From contig CABFPE010000878.1 in assembly GCA_900660155.1 (NCBI GenBank), positions 134,880 through 162,454 on the forward strand: a stretch of 27,575 bases of DNA, in the 5' to 3' direction. Shown here piece after piece: positions 8,115-20,139 of the stretch. The notes below the pieces were generated by a model, which saw only the letters and a program-made list of their open reading frames with translations, was not told the origin of the DNA and ran no database searches. Position 1 is the stretch's first letter. Every line of letters begins with the position of its first letter. Both the position numbers and the translations under genes were made by a program. Source of the stretch: Hofstenia miamia (lineage: Eukaryota; Xenacoelomorpha; Acoela; Hofsteniidae).

Positions 8115-9165
8115 TTCTTGTGTTAAGGGGTTTCCACATGCTTACCTATGAATAATTTTGTATGTTGATTGCTCTTATTATCAGAATTTCACAATACTAG
8201 ACATGAAACAACCAACTGTTTTTTCTTAATAATTTCCATAATATAAGTAATTCTACATGTAAATACATAAGGACAACTACATACAAATGAGCAATCAACC
8301 TGGCCATCATGAAAAAGATCGAGTTGGTCTACTAATATTTAAACTAATTAATAACATGTAATAAATAAGGGTGTTCACAGACACATTGAATATATAATAG
8401 ATCTCTATGAATTTAGATCTAAAATAATGGGTTAAGCTAAGGGTAGCTATCCAGCTTTTTGAGGATATTTTATTATGTATGCTAGAGTGCTGGTAGGAAA
8501 AGCTAAATTGTAGAAAAAGTCATATACATACACCTAACCTAAGAGCACACTTTCATAGTCAAGATAACAGCTGCACAAATGATGATGTAGATGTTAGCTG
8601 CATGCAGCTTTACCAGAATTCCTATGAATTGAATTTGGGGAGCCTGAGTACTACTCATGTGCTCAAACTCTTAGCTTTCCATTTGCATTATTGATCAAAC
8701 CTGATAAAATACAAGATGAATCCAAAGTAATTAAGTTCATCAACAAATAAAATATTGCATATCATATTTATACTAAAATAATCAGCCAGACAACATGTAC
8801 CTTTTTTGAAATTTGAATTGTTAACATGTTCTTCATCTGCTATTTTCCTTCAACTTCACTAAGTAATTAGCTTAGTGTTTCATCATTAATAATTTGTAAA
8901 ATGTTTTTGCTGACAATCAATTATAATATAACTGTTCTAATTAAGTTTGTACAAATTGCTAATTAATAAATAGGCATTAATCATAAATCAAAAATAAGAA
9001 TCATACAGTTTTTAACAGTTTTTGTCTTTTCTTCTATTTATTAGATTTTCTTCACCAATTATGCCACAATCCTTACCCTTCCATTATGCATTGAAACATG
9101 CATACTTCCTTAAGCAGACTTATTTAATTATTTAAATAATCAGACACAATGTCTTTCCTTGGAAA
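8115..9165. other. AT-rich spacer, no gene recognised
   Basis: This is where the 5' LTR of the gypsy-type element should lie, upstream of its Gag, but no TG...CA boundaries, repeat of the 3' side or primer binding site was found. No open frame over 60 codons and no protein similarity were seen on either strand. Confidence 0.5.
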
Positions 9166-9169
9166 AACA

Positions 9170-10225
9170 CTCGTTCCTCTAATCTCACAATCTCTATTGG
9201 TTCACTGCTAAGACCAATTTTTGCTGTTCTTTTCTTCTTAGTGTACATAAATGATTTAACTGAATGTATGCAATTTAGTACAGTTTTTTTTTGTTTGCTG
9301 ATTATTCTAAGTTATTTAGAGTAGGTCCAAACTGTATCTCAAAAATTCAAATAGATATAAATAACTTTGTTGAATGGTGTTCTGCTAATTTAATGGAATT
9401 TAGTGTTTTGAAATATGAAGCCTTGCATTTTATCCTTTAAAGGCTTGTGAAGATTATCTCCAACTATATAACCTAAATATTCCCTGGAAATCTGATGTAA
9501 AAGATTTTTGTGTTATCATATCTTCTAATATTTCATGAAATAAACATATTACAAATCAAGTGAAAAAAACATTCCATTTTGTTGTACCTTAAATATATAA
9601 CTTAATCTAGTAAAAAGCCTTTGCTTCTCAATTTTAACATATGCAACTCTATATAGTATGTCAATTTGGGATTACAAATCTTTAATAAAATATCAAAAAT
9701 CAGTACTGAAAAGCATTCTACCATCTCATAAATTATCTTTTAAAGACAGATTGAAAAAACTTAATTTGCTTCAATTTCCTCAGTATTTGCAATTCTTGAA
9801 TCTGCTGTTTTTTAACAAACCCTGGAACAATTGCTATGATATATCCTTCTCTCTTTACTTTAAACAAAATTTACTCTCTAATCTCTGAGGGGATAGCTTT
9901 GGGAGTTTTCAAATCAAACTCATTTAACAAGTTTTACTCCTACTTTTCCTACTTTGCTGAAACAAGATATGTTATTAATTATCTTCACAGGAAAAGATTA
10001 CTGAATTGCTTCATAGGAACAACCATCTTTAGAAAAGATTTGCTATCATTCTTGTTATACCAAAATTTTGAAGAAGAAAATTCTTGCTCTCACTTTGTTT
10101 AATGCCACTGTCCAAATTGTCATCTACTGCAATATTATCTTTATAAAAGCAATTTATGTTATTTTTATGTTTTTGTTCAAGTTCATGCATTGCATGATTC
10201 CTAATAAAGTCTTATGCTACTAATA
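9170..10225 (+). mobile_element. Non-LTR retrotransposon (LINE) fragment, 3' half of RT
   Basis: The plus strand keeps the second half of a jockey/CR1-like reverse transcriptase in broken frames. GSLLRPIFAVLFFLVYINDL corresponds to the GSVLGPILFLVYINDL motif. After a frameshift in a T-run comes LFADYSKLFR, the catalytic FADD box with its second Asp changed to Tyr. KIQIDINNFVEWCSANLMEF and VKDFCVIISSNIS (VKDLGV-type motif) follow. The open frames 9658-9888 (MSIWDYKSLIKYQ...LKKLNL) and 9836-10102 match the C-terminal thumb region in order. The fragment ends near an AATAAAGTCTTAT stretch at about 10203-10215. It is 5'-truncated, as is usual for LINEs, and clearly dead. Confidence 0.78.
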
Positions 10226-10229
10226 TACA

Positions 10230-12465
10230 GGACAACACAATTTATTACATGTATACATGAAATATTTGATTGAATTTCATTTGTAATATTTGTCTACATC
10301 TGGAACATTACAGACTAATATTTCAGTGTCATGTCCATGCCTTATAGAAAATTCTGTATCTGCTACAACCAGCATCAGACATTAAGATAACAATAATTTT
10401 TTGAGGTCCATGGTAGTATGTGTAGTTCTAGGTTGCCTATTTTGTAATATAAAATATTTCCCTATGAAAGGCTACTTTTTGCTAGGTAAAACCAAGCTTA
10501 TTGTTTTGAAAAATCATGGGAACAATGTGGGTATGTCTTTGTAAGCAAAAATGTATGAAGATCTCTTGTATATGATACTTGTAGCATTTCATTTAACTGA
10601 AAAAGAATCTTTATTATGTTGGAGATGATCTAGTGCATAAAGTAAAGTAGACAAGAAGGGGGTGGTTCAGAGGCCCCTTCTCCTTCCCAATGAGTCCTAT
10701 GCAAAAGGCTTTCATCCACTGCTGCCTGTGAATAGGGTAGATACACATACCACATACCAAGTTAGAAGTGGGTCCAATTCCAATTCAGTTCATAAAAATT
10801 TCATGGATCAAAGAAAATTCATTTGAAAAAAAAATTTAAAGCAAGAGTATTTTCTAAGATCTTTTGAGCAACTTAAAGAGAGACAAAAAATTACACATGC
10901 ATTTCATTGCACAGAATGTTTTAGCAAGCCTAACAGTTTGATTATTATGCAAAACATGTCACTAGCTCTCCCATTGTAATATGATTGATACACACTATAA
11001 TATCAAATTTGATTAAGTGTTGTCAAAAGTTTAGCAACCCTTAATTTAGAATCTCCATTTCCACTGTGTTCAGTGGAAAGGGACCTAATGAACAACAATA
11101 AATGGTTGTATCTCCTTAGATTTAAAACAATGGTTTTCTGAATGTATTAGTTAGAAGCAGAAGGGCAATGATTCACAGTCCTATTCTTAAAACAGTTTTT
11201 ATCTACCCAAAGGATGTAGTAATTAAAGTACTAAATATAATAGTAAGGTTAGGTCAGTCACTGATCATGCAAAGAAAGGGGGTCCATTAAAAGATTTATT
11301 ACAAAACAGAGCAATTCACTCAATAGTATGTCAATATTTTTGCTATTTAAAGTTGTTATGAACTTCAATTCAAAACTGTAGCAAATAATGCTTAACAATA
11401 TTGTCTAGTCACAATGGGGAAACTGCAATTATTACATAGTATTTGCATAATAGATTTCAACATGTCTACAATATTCTCTCCCAGATATCATAAATGGATC
11501 CCTCTGTATAATATGAAGCTTAAAACTTAAAACAATTATTTTGTTAACTTCATAGACCAGCCTGTAATTAATGCTGGATCTATTTTCTGTGATGATGTGA
11601 AATTTTTCCATAAACCAGATTTCAAGTAGATTAAATTTTAAAATATTTTGAAAGATTTATATTCATTTACTATAGATTCCTAGTTTAAGACAAAATTATT
11701 CATTTGTAATTTTTAATCAATTTTTATCATAAAACTAATAGAAATAATGGAGTTTTTGTGTAAATCTTAACCTTTTGTACAAATGTAATATATTATTTCA
11801 ATTTTACATTGTAATTTAATGTAAATTTAAAGTTAATATCATAGTACACAACAAAATTAAAATTTAAAAATGTAATTTATAAGATTGCATTTTTGTTCTT
11901 CTTTCTAAGATTTCTAAATGGAGTTTGACAAAAAAATTAATATGCATATTACCTATATTGAATCTATTCTTTAAATGCTCTTAAACAGAAACTAAAGGCA
12001 CAATCATGATTTCAACTATTTTAAAACAGCTTTTAATCAATATCATTGAATGAATAGAAGAATACAGTGATTAGCAAAATACATAAAAATTCTAAATAAA
12101 ATACACATAGGTAACATACATTTTTTGCAAGTACTGGTAAATGAGTGATCTCTAACAAACTTAGCCATTAACTACTGAATCTTACATTTTCTTTATTATT
12201 TTTCGAGATATAAATAAATCACATTAGTTATAAAATAAATTTGTAATAGTATACTGCAGAGAATGTTCATTAGAAATATTCAACAATTACATTTCATTGC
12301 AATATATTTTTCACTGCAAAATCTATAAATAAAATTCACTGCTATGTAAGAAGATGAAATACATTTAAAAAATTAATTGGCTGAAAGATAAGTACAGCAT
12401 AAAGTAGCTTAAACTACTAGTAATTAGTTAATCACTACCAAACTTAATGAATAAATAGATAGTAA
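10230..12465. other. AT-rich spacer, no gene recognised
   Basis: No protein similarity or open frame worth reporting was seen. The only local peculiarity is a GC-richer patch at about 10650-10780 containing the inverted pair GAAGGGG (10655-10661) and CCCCTTC (10674-10680), which could form a small hairpin. A transposon end or a regulatory patch is possible but unsupported. Confidence 0.5.
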
Positions 12466-12469
12466 TATA

Positions 12470-12860
12470 TTTAAAAAATATACATTTCTATGATAGTACA
12501 AACTAGAATTATAAAAAGTGAATGTAATTCCTAACCACCATTTATACCTATATCAAAAAATATACATGTCTAGGATAGGACAAACTTGGATTATACAAAG
12601 ATGAATATTATTTCTAACCTACATTTATAACTATATCATTGAGCAATATCAATATATACAAAAATGAATTTTACATCTATCCTAAATATATATGTATATA
12701 TAAAAAATCTATGTTATATGATAGACAAAACTCAGAATATACAAAACAAATCTTATATCTAACCTAAATATATATATGTATATAAAATATATATGCTTAC
12801 ATTTTAACTAAAATTAGGATGAACAAAGGCAAATGGTATTTCTAAACTAAATATTCATGC
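12470..12860. repeat. Degenerate minisatellite, about 80-90 bp unit
   Basis: Four to five diverged units repeat the scheme: ATATACAT or a variant, then ATGATAG(T)ACAAACT, GAATTATACAAA, a GAAT stretch and CTAACCTA followed by an AT-rich tail. The clearest copies start at about 12478, 12557 and 12700. TATATGTATATA-type runs interrupt the array. It adjoins the candidate secreted-peptide frame on its 3' side. Confidence 0.6.
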
Positions 12861-12896
12861 AAATGGATGCACACTGGCATACCTGAGGGGTAGCCT

Positions 12897-13142
12897 TTAA
12901 ATAATCTTTAGGTTGTTTTTGCCAAGAAACTTAATAAAGTTTATATATTCAACAAATGCTTCAAATGCTATTCGTGGTGCCAAGGTGGATGGTTGTTTTA
13001 GTGCTATCCTCATTGCAGTTTCCAAATGTGAGCGCTTTTTCTTACCACCATTGCCACTTTCTGGAAACTCATAACTTTGTTTGGTAATAGACAAAATAAT
13101 TGTAAGAATCTGTAAAATTACAACAAAACTTTTAAAGTTCAT
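12897..13142 (-). CDS. Candidate small secreted peptide or terminal exon (81 aa)
   Basis: I do not recognise the protein. The 81-codon frame starts with a hydrophobic segment (residues about 5-20, FVVILQILTIILSI) that resembles a signal peptide. SYEFPESGNGG and then the basic tetrad KKKR at residues 34-37 follow, and the rest is helical and amphipathic (ETAMRIALKQPS...AFEAFVEYINFIKFLG). GG followed by KKKR resembles an amidation and cleavage site of a neuropeptide or hormone precursor. The coding stretch is less AT-rich than its surroundings. Alternatively, TTTTGTTGTAATTTTACAG within the first 11 codons is a good splice acceptor (ending 13110). That would make this a terminal coding exon from 13109 to the TAA at 12899-12897, with the apparent signal peptide starting in an intron. 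A donor-like CAG|GTATGC follows at 12883/12882. It may also be chance. Confidence 0.4.
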   Translation of the reverse strand: MNFKSFVVILQILTIILSITKQSYEFPESGNGGKKKRSHLETAMRIALKQPSTLAPRIAFEAFVEYINFIKFLGKNNLKII

Positions 13143-14840
13143 TGATCTAAATGCACAAGAAATAATTAATCTCCATTCTTTAAGAAAAATGCAAATGTTT
13201 TATCTATACAATAGAGACATTTTAGAATTATCAACAGTTAACTAATTATTTCTTAATGTTCCTTTTAAAATATGCATTGAATTGTTACATATGCATACAT
13301 AATTTAAGAGAATTATTTCATAATATTTTGCTCATGCCACTAATTCTTAGCAAGAATGCCATGGATGTATTTCATTCAATCCTTGTTCAAAGTTCCCTTA
13401 ATGAAATATTTTACATTTATGCTTATATGTGTCATTAATGCAGAGGTTTTTCCTGAAAAATTTACTTTATTCTATGATAATTTGAATTGAAGTGAAATGC
13501 TTTGGCATTTTCAAAGTTTTGTAAATGTATTCAAGAAAATTTTTATATATAGGAAAAAGCAGGTTGACTACAGTTACTTATTCCTGAAAAATATCAAATA
13601 CACTATGCCATCACTTTTATATATTATACATGGTTCACTACATGACTTGATAAATAAAGTTTGTCTAAAGAATATATATTTAGCATCATAATAAAAAATA
13701 TCAATTACATTCCTCATTAAAATTATAGGTTGTCCATTCTTCTTCTAAACATATAATTTAATCAATTTCTAAAAGTAACATTATTTTCACTCATATAGAA
13801 CATTCTACAAGTTATTATTTATAAAAATGTGAAGAAAATAGCATTTCTTAATGGGAAATTTGTTCATAAAATATTAGATTGTAAAAATGGTTATAATGAA
13901 TTTATCTGGATAGCCATTCTTTTCTAATATTTGGAATAATACTGAGTGGGACTTTGTTCATTCTCCTAAATTATAATTTGATGGAGTATTTATTTAAATA
14001 ATTTATGTAATCATTTTAAAAGTTCAGAAATGGGGGAAATAATCAGAGATAAAATAGGTCTCAAAATAATAACTTTCAAAAATTTGTGAAATTTCTAAGT
14101 TCTTGCATACTATTTGTTACCATCCAAATATATGAAAATTCTTAAACAAATCAAATGTTTGTCATTTGGCTTAGGGCATTTTAAAATCCTTTAAAAAATT
14201 TCTCTTCAACATAAACTAATTCATTTTTCTTGATTTTCTTGCTTTGGGAAAAATTTGGCAAACTTTGATTCATTTTTGAGAGTTTATACATAAAAATGAT
14301 ATTTAAAAATCACAAGTAATTGATGAGCTTTCATCATTAACATATCATCAATAGATTTTCTGACTTGTATTTCATATTATTTAATGATTCTCATAATTAA
14401 TTTGTCTTTTGATAGATTAGACATTTTAACTTATATTTTGATGGGCTTTGTCACAATTTTTTTGTTCTTTCTTTAAAAACCCAACAGAGCACATCATGCC
14501 AGAAAAATATTATTTGAATAAATATAAGTTCCAAAATGAGAACTTTGCAAATCAGACATTCAAATGAATATAATTTTACTTTTTGCAAAATTTAAGCATT
14601 TAAGATTTACAAAATAGGCCCTCTTCAATATAAATACTAAGGTATCTAATAAACATTTCATTAGTATTAACCTTCTCATGCATATAGATATATATGGAAA
14701 CAGTGGCAGAGCAGTAAGAAAATTTCATTCAATAACAACTAATAGCTATATACAAAAAAATTTTTGAAGATATATAATAGTTACCATTTTTTCTCAATAC
14801 AACACTATAATACACTTCAGATTTTCTTTTGAAGCAGTTT
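13143..14840. other. AT-rich spacer, no gene recognised
   Basis: Open frames here (13256-13438 and 13497-13691 on the plus strand) are rich in Phe, Ile, Tyr and Asn, as expected by chance in AT-rich DNA, and show no domain or family motif. No repeat or RNA gene was recognised. If the 12897-13142 frame is an exon, its upstream exons could lie here, but I cannot see them. Confidence 0.45.
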
Positions 14841-14848
14841 TCAGCATG

Positions 14849-15140
14849 TCAATCATTACAAATCAGGCAAATCATGCACCCATTTTGTTTGAATCTATAT
14901 ATTCTTTCAAATTGGTTAACTAGAATATTGTGAACTATGGTTTTGCAAAAGTTGAGCTGTGGTGAAATAAAGCAAACAGATATTGAAGGATTATTTTCCA
15001 TTATTACTTTAACAGCATTTTCATTATGAACCTCTGAATTTGGTTTCCTCATTGCCCACCTTTCCTTCCAAGCTTTCCTTTCTCCCTCCTTTAAATTCTT
15101 AGGAAATTCTTGTAAATAATCTTGTAAGGTTTGGCTTTGT
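14849..15140 (-). pseudogene. Mariner-like transposase DNA-binding domain fragment
   Basis: The minus-strand frame reads ENAVKVIMENNPSISVCFIS and then PQLNFCKTIVHNIL. It aligns with the second helix-turn-helix of mariner-like transposases, whose pattern is N-P-x-x-S-x-R-x-I-S-x-x-L-x-I-S-x-x-x-V-x-x-I-L. The expected downstream Y-R-F-x-x-V-Q-x-L...N-D-x-x-x-R segment is visible in degraded form (YRFKQNG, ICND, then a stop and HAENCFKRK). The frame extends upstream without a stop to about 15140 (QTLQDYLQEFPKNLKEGER), a part I cannot match to the family. No catalytic domain and no terminal inverted repeats were found. It differs from the element at 4701-5622, so it represents a second mariner-type lineage. 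Confidence 0.5.
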
Positions 15141-15144
15141 TAAA

Positions 15145-17345
15145 ATGATTGCATTTTGATTAACAAGTATCTATCTTTCCTGCTACATTCCCATTTTACT
15201 GCTAAATGAATTTATTCAATGCATGTACATGTATTTTTTCTTGATATTTGTTTTCTGTGTTGCTGCATGTGTTATTAACAAAATGATAGATACTAGAAAT
15301 TAGGTAATCAATAAATTTCAATTGCTACTCTTCTCTGAGTTTTTGGCACAGTCAATATATACATACAATAGATAAAATTACCTTGATTGAATGTCAATTT
15401 TCAGCAACTAAGAATTTTCAAATAATGCTAGTTTAAATATCCACTCTGGCCAATGAAAAATGAGCTAGCTGTCATAGTTTTCACGTTTTTCTATCACATA
15501 TACATTTATAAGGAAAAAATAAAATAGAATTATTAATTGGACTTGGAAAAAATTGAATGAAAATTTTTTAAGTCATTCTTTGGCAAATGCTTGAACATCA
15601 TTATGACATTATATTAAAATACATTATAATTTGTGGTTGCAATAGCTATTTTTAAAGTGTTATTAGTAGTTTATGCAAAAATTGTGATTAATTTTACATT
15701 AATATATTACTTCATTAAAGATTCTTAATTATTGGCAGAAAATTAATTGTTCATAAATACTTTAACCCATAAGCAATTTTTCGGAAAAAAAAATTCATGT
15801 ACAAAGTTGTCAAATGCTACTTCTACAACTTTGATATTTTCTTAACATCTAGATAGAGGCAACAAAGAAATCAAATTCATTGAGGTGGCCACAGAGTACT
15901 GCAAATGACTTGTGTAGCATCATCCAGAGGAACAAGCTGCAAACTAAAGGAATAACGTCGAAAAGATTATTAGTGATTAAAAAATGATTGTAAAATTTAG
16001 TGTGATATCTTATTCATTTGTATTATGCAACTAAGTTACAATATTGCCCATTATGAGAAAAAGAGAGTAGCTGATTAAAAAATAATTAGACAAATTGTAA
16101 CAAGCAAATTTATGCTTACATCATAACAGCCATATTGGCAGAAGAGTAATTCAAAATTTGAAATCAGCAGGTACTTAGATTTTTTTAAATAAATAGCTTG
16201 GAATTTAAATGAAAAATGATGAACAATAAATTCTTCAGAGTTTATTTTTGATTGATTATCTTCATTTACCTGGTTTGATATTTATTACAATGTCCAACTA
16301 AGCAAGTTGTGTTGAGTAGTGGCTGGATCCCATCACGTGAGCAATTCTAGGGTCCTTGTGCCAGTCATGAAACCACACTTAGGTTACAGATAGGGAGTTT
16401 TTTTATTTTTTCTTAGTCTGACTATTGATCAATACATGTATCCAATAATAGATTCACAAAATGGCTGGATAGCCAACCACTAGGGATATATCTATATTAA
16501 TAAAAGTAGGGGACTGATGATAATTGACTGAATAAATGACCTTGCATGTATGATTATTAAATGTAAGTTTAGGAAGCTGTGATATATTAATTAATTATTA
16601 AAGTCAGTAATTTTATGGTAATGGCTAGTCAGTAATTTTATGGTAATGGCTAGTTTAATTATTAAATTAATGCAGATAGTGTCAATGCCTGGTTGCTTTA
16701 CTCATCCAGTTTAACAAACACTTTACAGAATTGAGTTTAAGTCAGTAATGCTTTGACATGAGTGCACACACTGAGCTAATGTAAGGTACACATAATTAAT
16801 GTCCATTGAGCTAAGGTGGTGCAGCAAACTCAATCAATCCTTAATGAAGGAGAGGAACTGTTGTGTGGAGATCAGCTTCAGGCAGTAGCCCACAGTTAGT
16901 CAATCAGAGAAAATGCTGCATGGCCTTGTCACCTAAACAGTGATGGTTATTATACAGTTAGTGTAACTAGCTAAATAAAGAGGAAATGCTGAGCAATCTA
17001 TTCAATTAGTAAATCCTTACCCGCCATTAATTGAGTGATGGTTATTAATAATGATACATGGTGACAAAGGCCTGGTAGAGGATGTTGCACATGGCCTACT
17101 GTACTCACCCTCACACCTACTTTTTTCTCTCTGCCCATGAAGCCCTTCAATATTTAAAAATGGATGAATCAAATAAATGAATCAAGTCATCAAAGCCTAC
17201 TTATGAAACATAAACTAAAATCCTAGAAAAAATGATAAGTCATTCCTGATGGTTGTAGCTGGACACTCCTTGATCACAAACAATATAACCATGATAGTAT
17301 ATAGTTATTCAACTACATTGGGATATTTCCTTAATCAAGGTTTAT
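15145..17345. other. AT-rich spacer with no recognised gene
   Basis: Most of the stretch is featureless. The part from about 16300 to 17120 is less AT-rich and could belong to an unrecognised element or transcript. It contains TCACGTGA (16333-16340), a palindromic E-box-like octamer of unknown relevance, and the sequence TGATGGTTATTA twice (about 16941 and 17037). No open frame with protein-like composition was found. Confidence 0.45.
16604..16653. repeat. Perfect 25-bp tandem duplication
   Basis: The 25-mer beginning TCAGTAATTTTATGGTAATG and ending GCTAG occurs twice without a mismatch, at 16604-16628 and 16629-16653. The identity suggests a recent slippage or duplication event. Confidence 0.97.
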
Positions 17346-17351
17346 ATATAA

Positions 17352-19018
17352 ATGATATACTGTAATGTATCTGTTGGATCAAGCAGTCATCAAAACATTC
17401 TACACTTCTATTTCTGGTGCCACACTCTATACATAAATCAAACCAACTTTCCAAATTGTTTGAAACAGGCATATATTACTCCAGTTTTCAAAAAGATAGA
17501 TGTAACTTTAGCTATTAATTATAGGCTGATCTCAATTACTTTGCCAATAAGTAAAATTATTGAATGACTCTTACATAATCAAATTTGTGACCACCTTTCA
17601 AAACACCAATTAATGTCAAAAACACAATTTGGTTTCCACAATAATTTTTCAAATGATGATACTCTTTTGTATGCTACCTAAAATTAGCAATCATCTCTTG
17701 CCTTTGACAAATTTGTTGCAGTGGCCTGTCTCAATCTTCCAAAAGCTATTGACTTTATTAATCATGATATCTTATATATGAAATTAGAAAAGCTAGGATT
17801 TTCTCAAAGAATCATTAAATTAATAGCCAGTAATCTAAATAACAAAATTCAGTGCATTCTATAAATAATACTTTCTCTAATTGGTTATCCTTAAAAACAA
17901 AATACCACAAGGTACCATTCTTGGACTGCTACTTTTTAGCATATAGTTAAATGACATGCAGCAATATATGAATTGTCAATTGATTCAATATGCCAATAAT
18001 ACTTGCATTTTTAGTAGAAATACATCCTTAAATCAAACAATAAATGATGTAGCACAAAATTGTGAAAAATTGAGTTAATATTTTAGCATGCACAAATTGA
18101 ATAACAATTGTGAAAAAAACACGAATTTTGTATCCTGAATCCTCAAAGAAAAAGTTTATCACTACCAAATTTTGCACTTACTTTTAATAATGCCTCAATC
18201 TCTGCTAAAGTATCCTTCAAATATTTAAACATAAATATTGACTCAAAATTAGTATACAAACTGCAAGTAAGAGAAATTTTAAAGCACATGGAAATGAGTA
18301 TAAAAACAATATCACATGTAGCTTCAACTTCTCCCAATATATTTTAATTATTTCATGCTTTAGTCATGAGTCATATTAATAATTACGCAAATACACTTTT
18401 TCAAATTTCAATGAATCATTGGTAAAATACTTACAATACAATTAAAATTAGCATTGAATGTTAGTCAGAAAAAGTTCTCCAAAACAAGAAAATACATTTT
18501 GTCATTCATGCTTTCCAAATATACTTTTTATTTTTAATATTTTGATAGTCTTTTAAAATTACAAATCAATTAGCCTACCTGCTTATAATTCAATATCATT
18601 TTCAAACTTTTGTAATAAGCGCAATATAAGAACTAATCAATATACTAGCATAAATTTTCAAAAAAATTAGGCAATTGTTTTTCATTAATGTTGCTATTCA
18701 CAATTTGAATTTATTACCAAATGAAATTAAAATTATTAAGAATGCAATTAAGTTTAAAAGAAAATTGAAAGCATTTATGTTGAAGGAAAAATTTATTTTG
18801 GGTAAATCATGGTTAGGATTCAAATTTTAAAATCAAGATTATACAATAACATGCAATTAGTTTCCATAGCCTGCACAGAACAGATTTTGTAGTTTTGTTA
18901 TATTTTGTAAACATTATAATTATTTGTTATCATTCCTGACACTATTCAGATAATAACCAGTCTTGTAATTAAAAATATTATCTGAATAAAGAATATCTTA
19001 TATTATCTTATCATATCT
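17352..19018 (+). mobile_element. Non-LTR retrotransposon (LINE) remnant, RT to 3' tail
   Basis: This is the most complete plus-strand LINE copy. FPNCLKQAYITPVFKK and NYRLISITLPISKIIE (17448-17567) match RT motifs 0-1. One TGA later comes LMSKTQFGFHNNFS, then VACLNLPKAIDFINHDIL (motif A, whose catalytic Asp is Asn). LKNKIPQGTILGLLLFSI (about 17890-17945) follows, then QYANNTCIF, where the catalytic Y/F-A-D-D is A-N-N. The thumb is poorly kept, but NLLPNEIKIIKNAIKFKRKL and a Lys-rich end at about 18700-18830 match the C-terminus of jockey/CR1-like RTs. The 3' end carries AATAAAG and a TATCTTA-type simple tail (18984-19018). It is 5'-truncated, with both catalytic motifs destroyed. Confidence 0.85.
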
Positions 19019-19099
19019 GGGTCATTAACCATGTTCTAGCTGATGTATACATAATATTATTACATTAATTCACTTATCCAAATAAGTGTATTAGAAAAA

Positions 19100-19339
19100 A
19101 TGAATGATTTAAAAAAAATTACAATGATATCAGAAGATATAAGAGAAAACGAGTTCTTGAAATACACAGATATTCTGACAACCAAAAAGGAAGCAATATT
19201 AAAAATGATGACACAAGCTGAATTTGCAACAGCAAGCTGGAACAATAAAAAAGTAGAAACATTCATAAAATGGGTGGATGCACTAATGCACAGTGAAAGG
19301 GCTGTACTAAAATTAATGCATGCTGAGAAGGGCATGTAG
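19100..19339 (+). CDS. Small helical ORF of 79 aa, unidentified
   Basis: I do not recognise this protein. The frame begins at an ATG preceded immediately by an in-frame stop and ends with TAG. It encodes a strongly charged, Met- and Lys-rich, helix-prone product (MNDLKKITMISEDIRENEF at the start, ERAVLKLMHAEKGM at the end). There are few of the Phe/Ile/Tyr/Asn runs that chance frames have here, and the DNA is a little less AT-rich than its flanks. No signal peptide, membrane segment or zinc-binding motif is present. The opposite strand is also open (19377-19060), which weakens the case. It lies about 80 bases after the LINE 3' tail, so it may be part of an older Gag-like or transposon fragment or an isolated exon. 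Confidence 0.25.
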   Translation: MNDLKKITMISEDIRENEFLKYTDILTTKKEAILKMMTQAEFATASWNNKKVETFIKWVDALMHSERAVLKLMHAEKGM

Positions 19340-19344
19340 CATAA

Positions 19345-19970
19345 TCCATTAAAATGAGTTGCTAAGACTAAGATCAAAAGAAAATATAAAGGAAAATTAA
19401 ATTAGCATTTATTGTGATTGATTAAGTACCTAAGATTTAATATAAAATGTAGGAGCAAGTGCCTGTGAGCAAATCATTTGACAAAAATCTAATGACTAGT
19501 TGCTCCTCATTTATTTTATAAAAACATGCAGACTAGTCTACATGAATTTAAATTTTAAAAGCAGCAGGTACTTGTTTCAATTTATAGTACAAATAGAAGC
19601 AACTCAGTGTAAAATTGATGAAGTATATTCTTTGACACCAACTTATTATACTATTTTTTTTATGGTACAAATAATAATGTTTCCCCAACAAAGTGAAAAT
19701 CAAAGTGTATAATTTCTTTTCAGTCAGTTGTTAGTTACAGTATATAAACTTAAATGCATGTGATTAAAATGAGGTATTTAACATACCAGAAATTATTGTG
19801 TATAATTTTGTTTTAATCAATTTTTAGTTAAAACATAGCTACATAGATATGTCAGGTTAAAGATTTGGTTAATAAATGAACATAAAGGAACCAAAAAATA
19901 TTAAACCATGCTAAATTATTACAAAATAAATCCCAAATCAATAAAAATTTCGTGAAAATTACGAATTAAT
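19345..19970. other. AT-rich spacer, no gene recognised
   Basis: The stretch between the small reading frame and the tail of the next LINE contains only a chance-like plus-strand frame (19500-19712) with no motif. No repeat or RNA gene was seen. Confidence 0.5.
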
Positions 19971-19974
19971 AATA

Positions 19975-20010
19975 TTTTATTAATTTAATTTAATTTATTT
20001 AATTCTTTTG
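19975..20010 (-). repeat. (AAATT)n-type 3' tail of the minus-strand LINE
   Basis: On the minus strand the sequence reads as loose tandem AATTA and AAATT units. It follows the LINE C-terminal coding remnant by about 130 bases. Short simple repeats at this place are typical LINE 3' tails, so I take it as the element's end. Confidence 0.6.
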
Positions 20011-20139
20011 TTTTTTTACAAATCAAGTGATTAACACAATGAAGAATTAAAACAATAAATAGGAATTAATTTGGTTCTAAAAAATACTTTGTCTTGGTTT
20101 CAAATGTTTATTGTGTTTGAGGATATAAATAGTTGGGTT

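Noticed and set aside
1..8200. Long terminal repeats for the gypsy-type element
   Set aside because: I looked for TG...CA-bounded direct repeats near 8115-8400 and around 1690 but found none. The 3' side is cut by the PLE.
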